Source: Spirochaetaceae bacterium
Lineage (GTDB): Bacteria > Spirochaetota > Spirochaetia > SZUA-6 > Fen-1364
Direction: 5' to 3'
Length of the DNA: 6,270 nt
NCBI GenBank assembly: GCA_003170115.1
Contig: PMZS01000025.1
Span: 708 to 6,977, forward strand
Within the stretch, counting starts at the first letter, position 1, and the number at the start of each line of letters is the position of its first letter. A program made the position numbers and the translations under genes. The notes beneath the pieces are model-generated. The model was not told the DNA's origin and ran no database searches. It worked only from the letters and a program-made list of their open reading frames with translations. Shown here in pieces: positions 1-6,199 of this stretch.

Positions 1-2
1 CG

Positions 3-29
3 GCCGGGGAGTCGGCGGACGCCTCGTAG
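3..29 (+). CDS. Possible 3' end of an upstream gene (partial)
   Basis: The frame starting at base 3 reads AGESADAS and stops at TAG (27-29), 23 bases before the truA start. A hydrophilic, Ala/Ser/Asp-rich tail like this suits a C-terminus, and close spacing would match the rest of the cluster. With only eight codons visible, the call depends on position and plausibility. The product cannot be identified. Confidence 0.25.
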   Translation, partial: AGESADAS

Positions 30-52
30 GCCGTCGCGGGCGCGAACGTGCA

Positions 53-886
53 ATGGCGGAACGCAACATCAGGCTCACACTCGCGTATGACGGCACCGAT
101 TTCCTGGGGTGGCAGCTCCAGAAGCAGGGCAGGACAGTCCAGGGCGTGATGCAGGATGGCCTCTCCCTCATGCACGGGCATCCCGTGCACGTGCTGGCCG
201 CGGGCAGGACTGATTCGGGTGTGCACGCCACCGGGCAGGTGGCGAACTTCCGCACCGACATCGATTCGATCCCGGGAGCCAGGTTTCGCGATGCGGTCAA
301 TTCCCATCTTCCCCGTGACGTGCGGGTTCTCTCCAGCGACGCGGTGGACCCGGGTTTTCATGCACGCAGATCCGCCCGCCTTCGAATCTACCGCTACTAC
401 ACGGTCTGCGGCGCCGTGCTTCTGCCGCATCTGCGGAACTTCCGTCACTGGATCCGCCGCAGCCCCGACCTGGTACGGCTCAACGAGATTGCAGCCGTCA
501 TCGTCGGGGAGCACGATTTTACCTGCTTCTCCGCGGAGGGCGATGCAAACCTCTCCAAGGTGAGGCGCGTGGATGTCTCCGCCTTCCACAGGGAAGGAGA
601 GACGCTGGTCTACACGATTGCCGCATCCTCGTTTCTCTGGAAAATGGTGCGCACGATCATCGGGACCCTGTTCATGCTGGAAGAGCAGGGCCTGGGCGCC
701 CGGGAGCTTCGGCTTATCATGGCTGCCGGCTCGAGGTCGAACGCGGGGGGCACGGCGCCCGCGAAAGGGCTGTTCCTGGAAAGGGTAGTGTATGACACCG
801 GATGCGCGGTCGCGGAAGAGCTTCTGGAAGACGCTGAACCTCCTGGAGGACTGGCTGGCGACGGGCTTTTCCCGGAAGCACCCTGA
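53..886 (+). CDS. truA: tRNA pseudouridine synthase A (TruA)
   Basis: TruA isomerises uridines 38, 39 and 40 of the tRNA anticodon arm to pseudouridine in the cytoplasm. The 277-residue product has the usual family length (E. coli TruA is 270). Visible motifs are the N-terminal RLTLAYDGTDFLGWQ (7-21); the catalytic loop GRTDSGVHA (51-59) with nucleophile Asp54; RIYRYYTV (111-118); GEHDFTCFS (152-160); FLWKMVRTIIGTL (194-206); and the closing AGGTAPAKGLFLERVVYD (231-248). The family core ends at about residue 248. The last 29 residues are a poorly conserved-looking tail rich in Glu, Gly and Pro, and they share DNA with the start of the next gene. ATG 53 places the conserved first strand seven residues in. 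The ribosome binding site is weak. The reading frame is open back to the window edge, but ATG 53 is the natural start. Confidence 0.96.
   Translation: MAERNIRLTLAYDGTDFLGWQLQKQGRTVQGVMQDGLSLMHGHPVHVLAAGRTDSGVHATGQVANFRTDIDSIPGARFRDAVNSHLPRDVRVLSSDAVDPGFHARRSARLRIYRYYTVCGAVLLPHLRNFRHWIRRSPDLVRLNEIAAVIVGEHDFTCFSAEGDANLSKVRRVDVSAFHREGETLVYTIAASSFLWKMVRTIIGTLFMLEEQGLGARELRLIMAAGSRSNAGGTAPAKGLFLERVVYDTGCAVAEELLEDAEPPGGLAGDGLFPEAP
778..785 (+). promoter_or_regulatory. Ribosome binding site inside truA for the glycosylase gene
   Basis: GGAAAGGG lies six bases before ATG 792, inside the end of truA. It is a better Shine-Dalgarno match than anything before the later in-frame ATG codons at 906 and 924. 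It is therefore the main sequence support for starting the glycosylase at 792, with a 95-base overlap. Confidence 0.55.
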
Positions 887-1520
887 GCTGGAGATCGACG
901 AGACAATGGAGCAGGCCGCGATGACGGCCGTCTCCCCCGTCCAGGAGGATGTTGTGGCCTCGGACCGGGGAGCCTCCCTCCTGGCAATCGCGGCGGAGGT
1001 GGCCTCCTGCGTGAAGTGCGGCCTGTCGGCACACCGCACCGTGACGGTGCCCGGCGAGGGGTCGCTGGATCCCCCCGTGCTTTTCGTGGGCGAGGGCCCG
1101 GGGGCCGAGGAAGACCGGACGGGCCGGCCGTTCGTGGGCGCCGCGGGCCAGTACCTGGATACCTGGCTGACACCGATCGGTCTCGCGAGATCCCGGTGTT
1201 TCATCGCCAACTGCGTAAAGTGCCGGCCCCCGCAGAACCGGGAGCCGCACCCCGACGAGATCGGTGCGTGCCTGCCGTACCTGGAGCGACAGATCGCGGT
1301 GATCAAGCCGAAGGTCATCTGCTGCCTGGGCAGGATCGCCGCTCAGACGCTCCTGGGCACCGCATCCAGCCTCGGCGCGCTCCGCGGAAAAGTGCACGAG
1401 CGGCACGGCTTCCCTGTCGTCGTCACCTACCATCCCTCCGCGGTGCTGCGGGACAAGGCCGGCCTCCGCAAGCCGGTGTGGGATGACCTGCAGCTCCTCC
1501 GGAGTCTTCTCCAGAAATGA
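792..1520 (+). CDS. udg: Family 4 uracil-DNA glycosylase (Fe-S type)
   Basis: This enzyme excises uracil from DNA, starting base-excision repair of deaminated cytosine. The 242-residue protein has the family 4 signature: Fe-S ligands C73 and C76 (CVKC), C144 (VKCRPPQNREP) and C160; the active-site motif GEGPGAEED (100-108); GRPFVG (111-116); and the DNA-intercalation/catalytic loop HPSAVLR (214-220). The family usually spans about 190-230 residues. Here the core starts near residue 60, after an N-terminal extension with a probable amphipathic helix (FWKTLNLLEDWLATGF, 11-26), as I recall from spirochaete homologues. The start at 792 overlaps truA by 95 bases and has a good ribosome binding site. 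ATG 906 or 924 would remove the extension and leave the catalytic core intact. The stop overlaps the priA start (ATGA), so the two are probably translationally coupled. Function is confident; the exact start is less so. Confidence 0.93.
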   Translation: MTPDARSRKSFWKTLNLLEDWLATGFSRKHPELEIDETMEQAAMTAVSPVQEDVVASDRGASLLAIAAEVASCVKCGLSAHRTVTVPGEGSLDPPVLFVGEGPGAEEDRTGRPFVGAAGQYLDTWLTPIGLARSRCFIANCVKCRPPQNREPHPDEIGACLPYLERQIAVIKPKVICCLGRIAAQTLLGTASSLGALRGKVHERHGFPVVVTYHPSAVLRDKAGLRKPVWDDLQLLRSLLQK

Positions 1521-3460
1521 GCGGATACGTCGAGATTGTATTCAACCTTCCCGTCCGAAAGACATTCACTTACGCGATTCCGGCGGCCAGCAGGGCAGCC
1601 GTGGGCTTCCGCGTCTCGGCTCCCTTCGGCGCGCGCAAGCTCACGGGCCTCGTCGTGGCGGAGCGGGACTCACCTCCGGAGGGCGTGGCGCTCAAGGAGA
1701 TAGGGAAGGTCATCGACTCACGTCCAGTTTTCGACGAGCGCGTGCTGTCCCTCGCGCGCTGGATGGCGCGGATGTACATGTGCTCCCTCGGGGAATCTCT
1801 CTCCGCGATGATCCCCGGGGGCCGGCGCGAGTCGGAGACCGAGGAACTCCCTTTGGACGAGGAGCCGCGGGCCTACGCGCTTGCCGACCAGCAGAGCGCG
1901 GCCATCCGCAGCATAGTCGAACAGGGGTCCGGCTCCTTCTACCTGTTCGGCGTCACGGGTTCCGGCAAGACTGACGTCTTCATGAAGGTGGCGGAGGAGG
2001 TGGTCTCCCGCGGCAGGGGAGTCATCTACCTTGTGCCGGAAATCTCGCTCACGCACCAGGTCGTCAGGGTTTTCCGGACCCATTTCAAGGACCGGCTGGC
2101 CGTCCTGCACTCATCGCTCACCCCTTCCCAGAGACTCACCGAGTGGGTGCGAGTGCTGGACGGGAAGGTGGATCTCGTCATTGGCGCTCGAAGCGCCATC
2201 TTCGCCCCGTTTCCCAACCTGGGCATGATCGCGATCGACGAGGAGCACGAGGGCTCCTACAAGTCCGGCACGACTCCGCGCTACCACGCGCGCCAGGTGG
2301 CGATGTACCGCGCCTCCCAGGAAGGCGCGGTGCTGCTGATGGGCAGCGCGACCCCTTCCCTCGAGGCCTGGCACCATATGCGGGAAGGGACCATCACCTC
2401 ACTTCGTCTCCCGGACCGGCTCAGCGGCGGTGCGATGCCGTCCGTCGAGGTCATCGACATGAGGCGCCACCAGGGCCCCCTGTCAGGACCGCTCATCGAG
2501 GAGATCGGCAGGACCCACGCCGAGGGCCGGCAGTCGATCCTCTTCCTGAACCGCCGGGGATTCTCCTACCTGTTCCACTGCCGCTCATGCGGCTACGAGA
2601 TGGCCTGCACGCACTGCTCTGTCGCCCTTACCTACCACAAGGAGCGTGAGCGCATGATCTGCCACTACTGCGGCAGGTCCGCGGCGCCCATCACGGTGTG
2701 CCCGCAGTGCGGCTCGCTGGACGTGGGCTATTCGGGGTACGGCACCGAGGGCATCGAGGAAGAGCTGCGGCGTCATTTCCCGCGAATGGTCGTACGGCGC
2801 ATCGACACGGACGCCGTCAAGAAAAAGAAGGTTCTGCGCCAGGCGCTCACGGATTTCCGAGAGGGTCGCATCCACGTGCTTGTGGGCACCCAGATGGTGG
2901 CCAAGGGCCTGAACTTCCCCGGGGTGAAGCTGGTGGGCATCGTGAATGCCGACACCGGTTTTCAGATGCCGGATTTCCGGGCAGCGGAAAGAACGTTCAG
3001 CCTGATCGTGCAGGTGTCAGGGAGGGCTGGGCGGTCCATTCCGGATGGCCGTGTCCTCATCCAGACCTCCCGGCCCGGCGCCGCGGCGATCATGATGGCC
3101 CGTGAAGGGAGGCTGGAGGAGTTCTATTCGGGGGAGCTGGAGGTGCGGCGTCAACTCGGCTTCCCGCCCTTCAGCAGGCTCGTGCGGCTTGTGGTCCGCG
3201 GGAAGAACAGGCAGAAGGTGATGCAGGCCTGCGCAGAGCTCACGCGCGAGATCAGCGAGCGGCTTGCGGGTGCCGGGGAGGTATTGGGCCCGGTCGAGGC
3301 GCCCCTGTCCAGGATTGCCGGCAATTACCGATACCATTGCATCATCAGGACCACGAAGTTTTCCGAGGCGCACGCGCGCGTGAGCGCGGTGCTAGAAGAG
3401 CATCGGCCGCCGGCAGGGGTCTACATCGAGGTGGACGTCGACCCGCAGGCGCTGTTGTAG
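1517..3460 (+). CDS. priA: Primosomal protein N' (replication restart helicase PriA)
   Basis: PriA is a superfamily 2 helicase with 3'-5' polarity that recognises stalled forks and reloads the replicative helicase. In order: an N-terminal 3'-end-binding domain (about 3-100, with YVEIVFNLPVRKTFTYAIP); Walker A GVTGSGKT (145-152); YLVPEISLTHQ (171-181); DEEH box with EGSYK (241-249); GSATPSLEAW (276-285); eight zinc-binding cysteines in four pairs (355/358, 364/367, 382/385, 395/398); GTQMVAKGLNFPGVKLVGIV (457-476); PDFRAAERTFSLIVQVSGRAGR (485-506); and the C-terminal domain from about 548 (GFPPFSRL). The length is 647 residues against 732 in E. coli, and Walker A lies about 80 residues earlier. 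The deficit falls between about 100 and 120, where the winged-helix domain would be. ATG 1517 overlaps the preceding TGA and opens directly into the conserved first strand. The upstream GGAG (1501-1504) is distant, so translation probably depends on coupling. Confidence 0.97.
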   Translation: MSGYVEIVFNLPVRKTFTYAIPAASRAAVGFRVSAPFGARKLTGLVVAERDSPPEGVALKEIGKVIDSRPVFDERVLSLARWMARMYMCSLGESLSAMIPGGRRESETEELPLDEEPRAYALADQQSAAIRSIVEQGSGSFYLFGVTGSGKTDVFMKVAEEVVSRGRGVIYLVPEISLTHQVVRVFRTHFKDRLAVLHSSLTPSQRLTEWVRVLDGKVDLVIGARSAIFAPFPNLGMIAIDEEHEGSYKSGTTPRYHARQVAMYRASQEGAVLLMGSATPSLEAWHHMREGTITSLRLPDRLSGGAMPSVEVIDMRRHQGPLSGPLIEEIGRTHAEGRQSILFLNRRGFSYLFHCRSCGYEMACTHCSVALTYHKERERMICHYCGRSAAPITVCPQCGSLDVGYSGYGTEGIEEELRRHFPRMVVRRIDTDAVKKKKVLRQALTDFREGRIHVLVGTQMVAKGLNFPGVKLVGIVNADTGFQMPDFRAAERTFSLIVQVSGRAGRSIPDGRVLIQTSRPGAAAIMMAREGRLEEFYSGELEVRRQLGFPPFSRLVRLVVRGKNRQKVMQACAELTREISERLAGAGEVLGPVEAPLSRIAGNYRYHCIIRTTKFSEAHARVSAVLEEHRPPAGVYIEVDVDPQALL

Positions 3461-3540
3461 GGCGCGTTCGAAGGCGCCCCTGTTGGCTCCGAAGGAGCCC
3501 TTGTTGGCTCCGAAGGAGCCCCGACTTGGCGCGAAGCCGC
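3460..3540 (+). repeat. 21-base tandem repeat of GC-rich hairpins between priA and def
   Basis: Two near-identical 21-base units lie at 3481-3501 and 3502-3522 and differ only in their last base. Each holds a perfect hairpin GGCTCC-GAA-GGAGCC (3485-3499 and 3506-3520). A diverged unit in the same period precedes them, with stem GGGCGC (3460-3465) and GCGCCC (3474-3479) around an 8-base loop; it begins on the last base of the priA stop codon. A degenerate fourth unit (TTGGCGCGAAGCC, from 3526) runs into the def promoter. No T-tract follows the stems, so this is not a textbook intrinsic terminator. It could act as an RNA 3'-end stabiliser, a weak terminator, or be a simple replication-slippage repeat. 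Confidence 0.85.
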
Positions 3541-3554
3541 GATTACGCTACTAT
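3526..3554 (+). promoter_or_regulatory. Sigma70-type promoter for def-fmt-PASTA operon
   Basis: TTGGCG (3526-3531) and TACTAT (3549-3554) are separated by exactly 17 bases. Transcription would begin near 3561, leaving a leader of about 15 bases that holds the def ribosome binding site. The -35 box falls within the last degenerate unit of the hairpin repeat. No experimental evidence is available; the call rests on box quality, spacing and position. Confidence 0.6.
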
Positions 3555-3565
3555 TATGTGCAGAC

Positions 3566-3574
3566 AGGAAAAGG
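3566..3574 (+). promoter_or_regulatory. Ribosome binding site deciding the def start
   Basis: AGGAAAAGG lies just before ATG 3577 and supports it over the in-frame ATG 3556. That upstream ATG has no Shine-Dalgarno sequence and would fall at or before the predicted transcription start. Confidence 0.7.
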
Positions 3575-3576
3575 AA

Positions 3577-4065
3577 ATGCTGGATATCATCAGGTGGCCG
3601 GATCAGCAATTGAAGAAGCACTCCGTTGTCGTTCCTGATATCAATGGGGACATCCTGACCCTCGTGTCCGAGATGTTCGAGGCAATGGACAGGGGCAAGG
3701 GAGTAGGACTTGCCGGCGTGCAGGTGGGCAAGCTGTTGCGTCTCTTCATCACCAGGGTCCCCGGCGACTCCCCACGAGTCTTCATCAACCCCGACATCCT
3801 GGAGACCTCGATAGAAATGGAGGCCTTCGAGGAGGGTTGCCTCAGCATCCCCAGCATCTTCACTGACGTCATCCGCCCCACATCCGTGCGCGTGCAGGCG
3901 TGGAATCTGAAGGCGCGTCCCTTCACCCTTTCGGTGGACGGGTACCTCTCACGCGTCATCCAGCACGAGTACGACCATCTCAACGGCATCGTTTTTCTTG
4001 ACAGGATCGATCAGAAGAAAAAGCAGCGACTCCTCGTCGAATACGAGACAAAAGTAGAGGCCTGA
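3577..4065 (+). CDS. def: Peptide deformylase (Def)
   Basis: Def is a metalloenzyme that removes the formyl group from the N-terminal methionine of nascent proteins at the ribosome exit. The 162-residue product has all three family motifs: GVGLAGVQVG (42-51, for the usual GxGLAAxQ), EEGCLSIP (85-92) with metal ligand C88, and QHEYDHLNG (129-137) with metal ligands H130 and H134 and catalytic E131. The second Ala of motif I is Gly here, a conservative change. Length fits a compact deformylase. The frame is open upstream to 3337, but that stretch overlaps priA and crosses the hairpin repeats, and the Shine-Dalgarno sequence and promoter both favour ATG 3577. The TGA stop shares its last base with the fmt start (TGATG), so def and fmt form a coupled, functionally paired unit. 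Confidence 0.96.
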   Translation: MLDIIRWPDQQLKKHSVVVPDINGDILTLVSEMFEAMDRGKGVGLAGVQVGKLLRLFITRVPGDSPRVFINPDILETSIEMEAFEEGCLSIPSIFTDVIRPTSVRVQAWNLKARPFTLSVDGYLSRVIQHEYDHLNGIVFLDRIDQKKKQRLLVEYETKVEA

Positions 4066-5033
4066 TGCGGATCCTTTTCGCGGGAACGCCGGCGCTGGCG
4101 GTCCCGTCGCTCATGAAGGCAGCCCATGCTCATGAGGTCGTCGGCGTGCTCACCAGCCCGGACCAGCCGGCCGGGCGCGGCAGAGCGCTGGCGTCCTCTC
4201 CCGTGAAACTGGCGGCGGAAACTCTCGCACTGCACGTCCTGCAGCCCCAGAAGCTCGACGAGGCGTTCCTCGACCAGGTGAAATCGCTTGCACCGGATAT
4301 TCTCGTCGTGGCCGCTTACGGCAGGATCTTTCGGCAATCCCTGCTCGCCCTCCTTCAGATGGGCGGGATAAACGTGCACCCCTCCCTCCTCCCGAGATTC
4401 AGGGGGCCTTCACCGATCACGGCGGCCATACTCGCGGGGGACAGCGAGACGGGCGTCACCATCCAGAAGGTTGCCCGCAAGTTCGACACGGGTGACATCC
4501 TCGCGCAAGAGCGTTTCCCCTTGAAGGGCGATGAGACCACGGCCACTCTCTCAGAGGTCCTTGCCGTCCGCGGCGCGGAGCTTCTTGCCGGTGTTCTTGC
4601 CGACCTGGCGGCCGGGAAACCGCGGACGGTGCGCGCCCAGGAGGAGACAGAGGCGACCTACTGCCACACGATTCAGAAAGATGACGGCGTCATCCGGTGG
4701 GAGGAGCCCGCCGAGGTCATCGAACGAAAGGTGCGCGCATTCGATCCCTGGCCCCGGGCATCCACACGCCTCGCCGGGGAAACCCTCCTGCTCTTGAAAT
4801 CCCACGTGTATCCGGATACCCTCCCCGCAGAATATCCTCGCGGAGGACGGGCGCCGGGAGACGTGCTTGCCGCGGAAAAGGACCATGGGCTGCTCGTCCT
4901 GACCGGCCGTGGCATCCTTTCCGTCGAACGCCTCCAACTTCAGTTCAAGAAGCCGCTGGATTGGCGGTCCTTTGTGAACGGACATCCCGCGATCGTCGAG
5001 ACCCGCCTGGGGGCAAGAGCAGGGGACACATGA
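4065..5033 (+). CDS. fmt: Methionyl-tRNA formyltransferase (Fmt)
   Basis: Fmt transfers a formyl group from 10-formyltetrahydrofolate to Met on initiator tRNA. The 322-residue length is typical. The N-terminal Rossmann domain starts with MRILFAGTPALAVPSL (1-16), followed by the SPDQPAGRGR loop (31-40). The catalytic triad is visible as N103 and H105 in INVHPSLLPRFRG (102-114) and D141 in KFDTGDIL (139-146). After the SLLPRFRG motif the sequence reads PSPITAAI where many homologues have AAPIQRAI, a lineage variant away from the catalytic residues. The C-terminal tRNA-binding domain begins at about residue 205 (KDDGVIRWEEPAEVIERKVRAFDPWP) and ends in the usual basic, Leu-rich strand region. Start ATG 4065 has GAGG (4057-4060) just upstream and overlaps the def stop. 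The TGA stop overlaps the next gene as ATGA. Confidence 0.96.
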   Translation: MRILFAGTPALAVPSLMKAAHAHEVVGVLTSPDQPAGRGRALASSPVKLAAETLALHVLQPQKLDEAFLDQVKSLAPDILVVAAYGRIFRQSLLALLQMGGINVHPSLLPRFRGPSPITAAILAGDSETGVTIQKVARKFDTGDILAQERFPLKGDETTATLSEVLAVRGAELLAGVLADLAAGKPRTVRAQEETEATYCHTIQKDDGVIRWEEPAEVIERKVRAFDPWPRASTRLAGETLLLLKSHVYPDTLPAEYPRGGRAPGDVLAAEKDHGLLVLTGRGILSVERLQLQFKKPLDWRSFVNGHPAIVETRLGARAGDT

Positions 5034-6109
5034 GAGACTTGATCTGGAAGGTGCAGGGCTGGCTGCAGGCCGCGTACGAGTGGACTCGCGATCTCATCAG
5101 GAGGACCCTCCCACACGAGGAAGACTCCGCGGAGCTGCGCAGCCTGAAGCTGTATGTGTTCCTGTTCGTCGGGATAATCGGGCTGATGCTGATAATCGGC
5201 GGCATCACTTTCGGCATTGCCGTGAGAGGCCAGCCGGAGACACTGGTGCCCAACCTCCAGGGCAAGGACGTCCTGGACGCGCTCATGGACTTGCAAGGCA
5301 AGGAGCTGTACGCCGACGTGCAGGTCCAGTACTCCTCAGACACTGAAAAGGGCACCATCCTGTCGCAGCGTCCCTCGCCCGGGACGCTGGTGAAGGCGGG
5401 CAAGCGTGTCATTCTCAGGGTGAGCAAGGGCCCGGTCATCGACAAGGTGGAGAACTACGTCGGCATGAGCCTGGATGACGTGAAGGTCCACCTGCAGACT
5501 TTGTTCGCATCCCACAGTCCGAACATCATCATCAAGACCCCGGTCATCTACCAGTACAAGCCCGGGGTGCCGTCGGGCAGGGTGCTTGCGCAAAGCCCGG
5601 CCCCGAACACGAAGATCACGGGAGTGGCTTCACTGGAGCTCGTCGTGAGCCAGGAACAGGGCGCCGTGTCCACGGTCACCGCGGGGGACTACGTGGGGAA
5701 GAGTTTTGGGGAAGCCATCCAGGAGCTCACCCGGGACAACATCCCGTTCGCATTCTCCGTGAAGGCCGCCGCAAAGGGCGTCGACGCGGGAGCGGTGATC
5801 TCCCAGAATCCTCCCAAGGCAACGCAGGCGGAATACGGCCAGGTGATTCAGCTCACCATGACCGCGCCGGTGAACGTGGGCAAGGACAACGTGTTCGGCC
5901 TGTTCAAGTTCGCCCTTCCTCCGCAGGCCATCGCGGTGAACATTCGGCTCGTCATCGTCTCTGACTCGATGCCCAAGGAGATCTTCTCCATGAAGCACCC
6001 TGGCGGTCCGCTCGCCGTGCCCTACATTGTGCCCGAGGGCAGCGATCTCGTGCTCTATGTCCTGGACCAGGAAGTGGCCCGGGAGAAAGCGACCGCCATC
6101 CAGTTCTGA
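5030..6109 (+). CDS. Single-pass membrane protein with three PASTA repeats, no kinase domain
   Basis: PASTA domains bind uncrosslinked peptidoglycan or beta-lactams and usually form the outer part of PknB-type kinases and some penicillin-binding proteins. The 359-residue product has an N-terminal cytoplasmic segment of about 40 residues with basic and aromatic character, one transmembrane helix (about 41-65, LYVFLFVGIIGLMLIIGGITFGIAV), then three PASTA-like repeats: about 70-134 (VPNLQGKDVLDAL through GTILSQRPSPGTLVKAGKRV), about 138-208, and about 214-279. Each carries the G-x-V/I-x-x-Q-x-P pattern. The C-terminal 80 residues (280-359) are not PASTA. They look beta-rich and contain HPGG (323-326) and VLYVLDQEV. 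There is no kinase or transpeptidase domain. AGGGGA (5021-5026) precedes ATG 5030, which overlaps the fmt stop. The frame runs open upstream to 4697 only as a shadow inside fmt. The exact role is unknown; peptidoglycan sensing or scaffolding in the cell envelope is likely. Confidence 0.88.
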   Translation: MRDLIWKVQGWLQAAYEWTRDLIRRTLPHEEDSAELRSLKLYVFLFVGIIGLMLIIGGITFGIAVRGQPETLVPNLQGKDVLDALMDLQGKELYADVQVQYSSDTEKGTILSQRPSPGTLVKAGKRVILRVSKGPVIDKVENYVGMSLDDVKVHLQTLFASHSPNIIIKTPVIYQYKPGVPSGRVLAQSPAPNTKITGVASLELVVSQEQGAVSTVTAGDYVGKSFGEAIQELTRDNIPFAFSVKAAAKGVDAGAVISQNPPKATQAEYGQVIQLTMTAPVNVGKDNVFGLFKFALPPQAIAVNIRLVIVSDSMPKEIFSMKHPGGPLAVPYIVPEGSDLVLYVLDQEVAREKATAIQF

Positions 6110-6149
6110 GCTCCGGCTTCCAAGGCAGGACGACCGTGAGGCCGTGTGG

Positions 6150-6172
6150 CGCGGATTCTTGACAGATCCGCG
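6150..6172. repeat. Perfect inverted repeat around the tRNA promoter -35 box
   Basis: CGCGGAT (6150-6156) and ATCCGCG (6166-6172) are perfect reverse complements around a 9-base centre that contains TTGACA (6159-6164). The arrangement could be an operator, a stem-loop at the 3' end of the PASTA-gene transcript, or chance in GC-rich DNA. No T-tract follows, so it is a poor intrinsic terminator. Confidence 0.6.
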
Positions 6173-6187
6173 ATGCGCTGTTACATT
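6159..6187 (+). promoter_or_regulatory. Strong sigma70-type promoter for tRNA-Gly
   Basis: The consensus -35 box TTGACA (6159-6164) is separated by 17 bases from TACATT (6182-6187), so transcription should begin near 6194, about six bases before the mature tRNA. A short leader and near-consensus boxes are usual for stable RNA genes. GC content drops locally around the -10 box. Confidence 0.8.
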
Positions 6188-6199
6188 TTGCCTGTTCAA

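Noticed and set aside
610..1433. Long minus-strand open frames (610-1173 and 717-1433) opposite truA and the glycosylase gene
   Set aside because: They lie opposite well-supported conserved genes, have low-complexity Arg/Pro/Gly-rich or unrecognisable translations, and are expected in GC-rich DNA where stop codons are rare.
3460..3540. Tandem repeats considered as a CRISPR array
   Set aside because: The 21-base units are directly adjacent with no unique spacers, and no cas genes are nearby.
3526..3554. Shared CCGCGAT in the spacers of the def and tRNA-Gly promoters as a common operator
   Set aside because: The element sits at different distances from the -10 box (12 versus 14 bases) and is short and GC-rich, so chance similarity is likely.
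3337..3576. Upstream extension of the def frame, including ATG 3556
   Set aside because: The translation before ATG 3577 is Arg-rich shadow sequence over the end of priA and the hairpin repeats. ATG 3556 lacks a ribosome binding site and lies about at the predicted transcription start.
4697..5029. Upstream extension of the PASTA protein frame inside fmt
   Set aside because: It reads as Arg/Gly/Pro-rich shadow of fmt. A ribosome binding site and an ATGA overlap mark the real start at 5030, which also gives a normal membrane topology.
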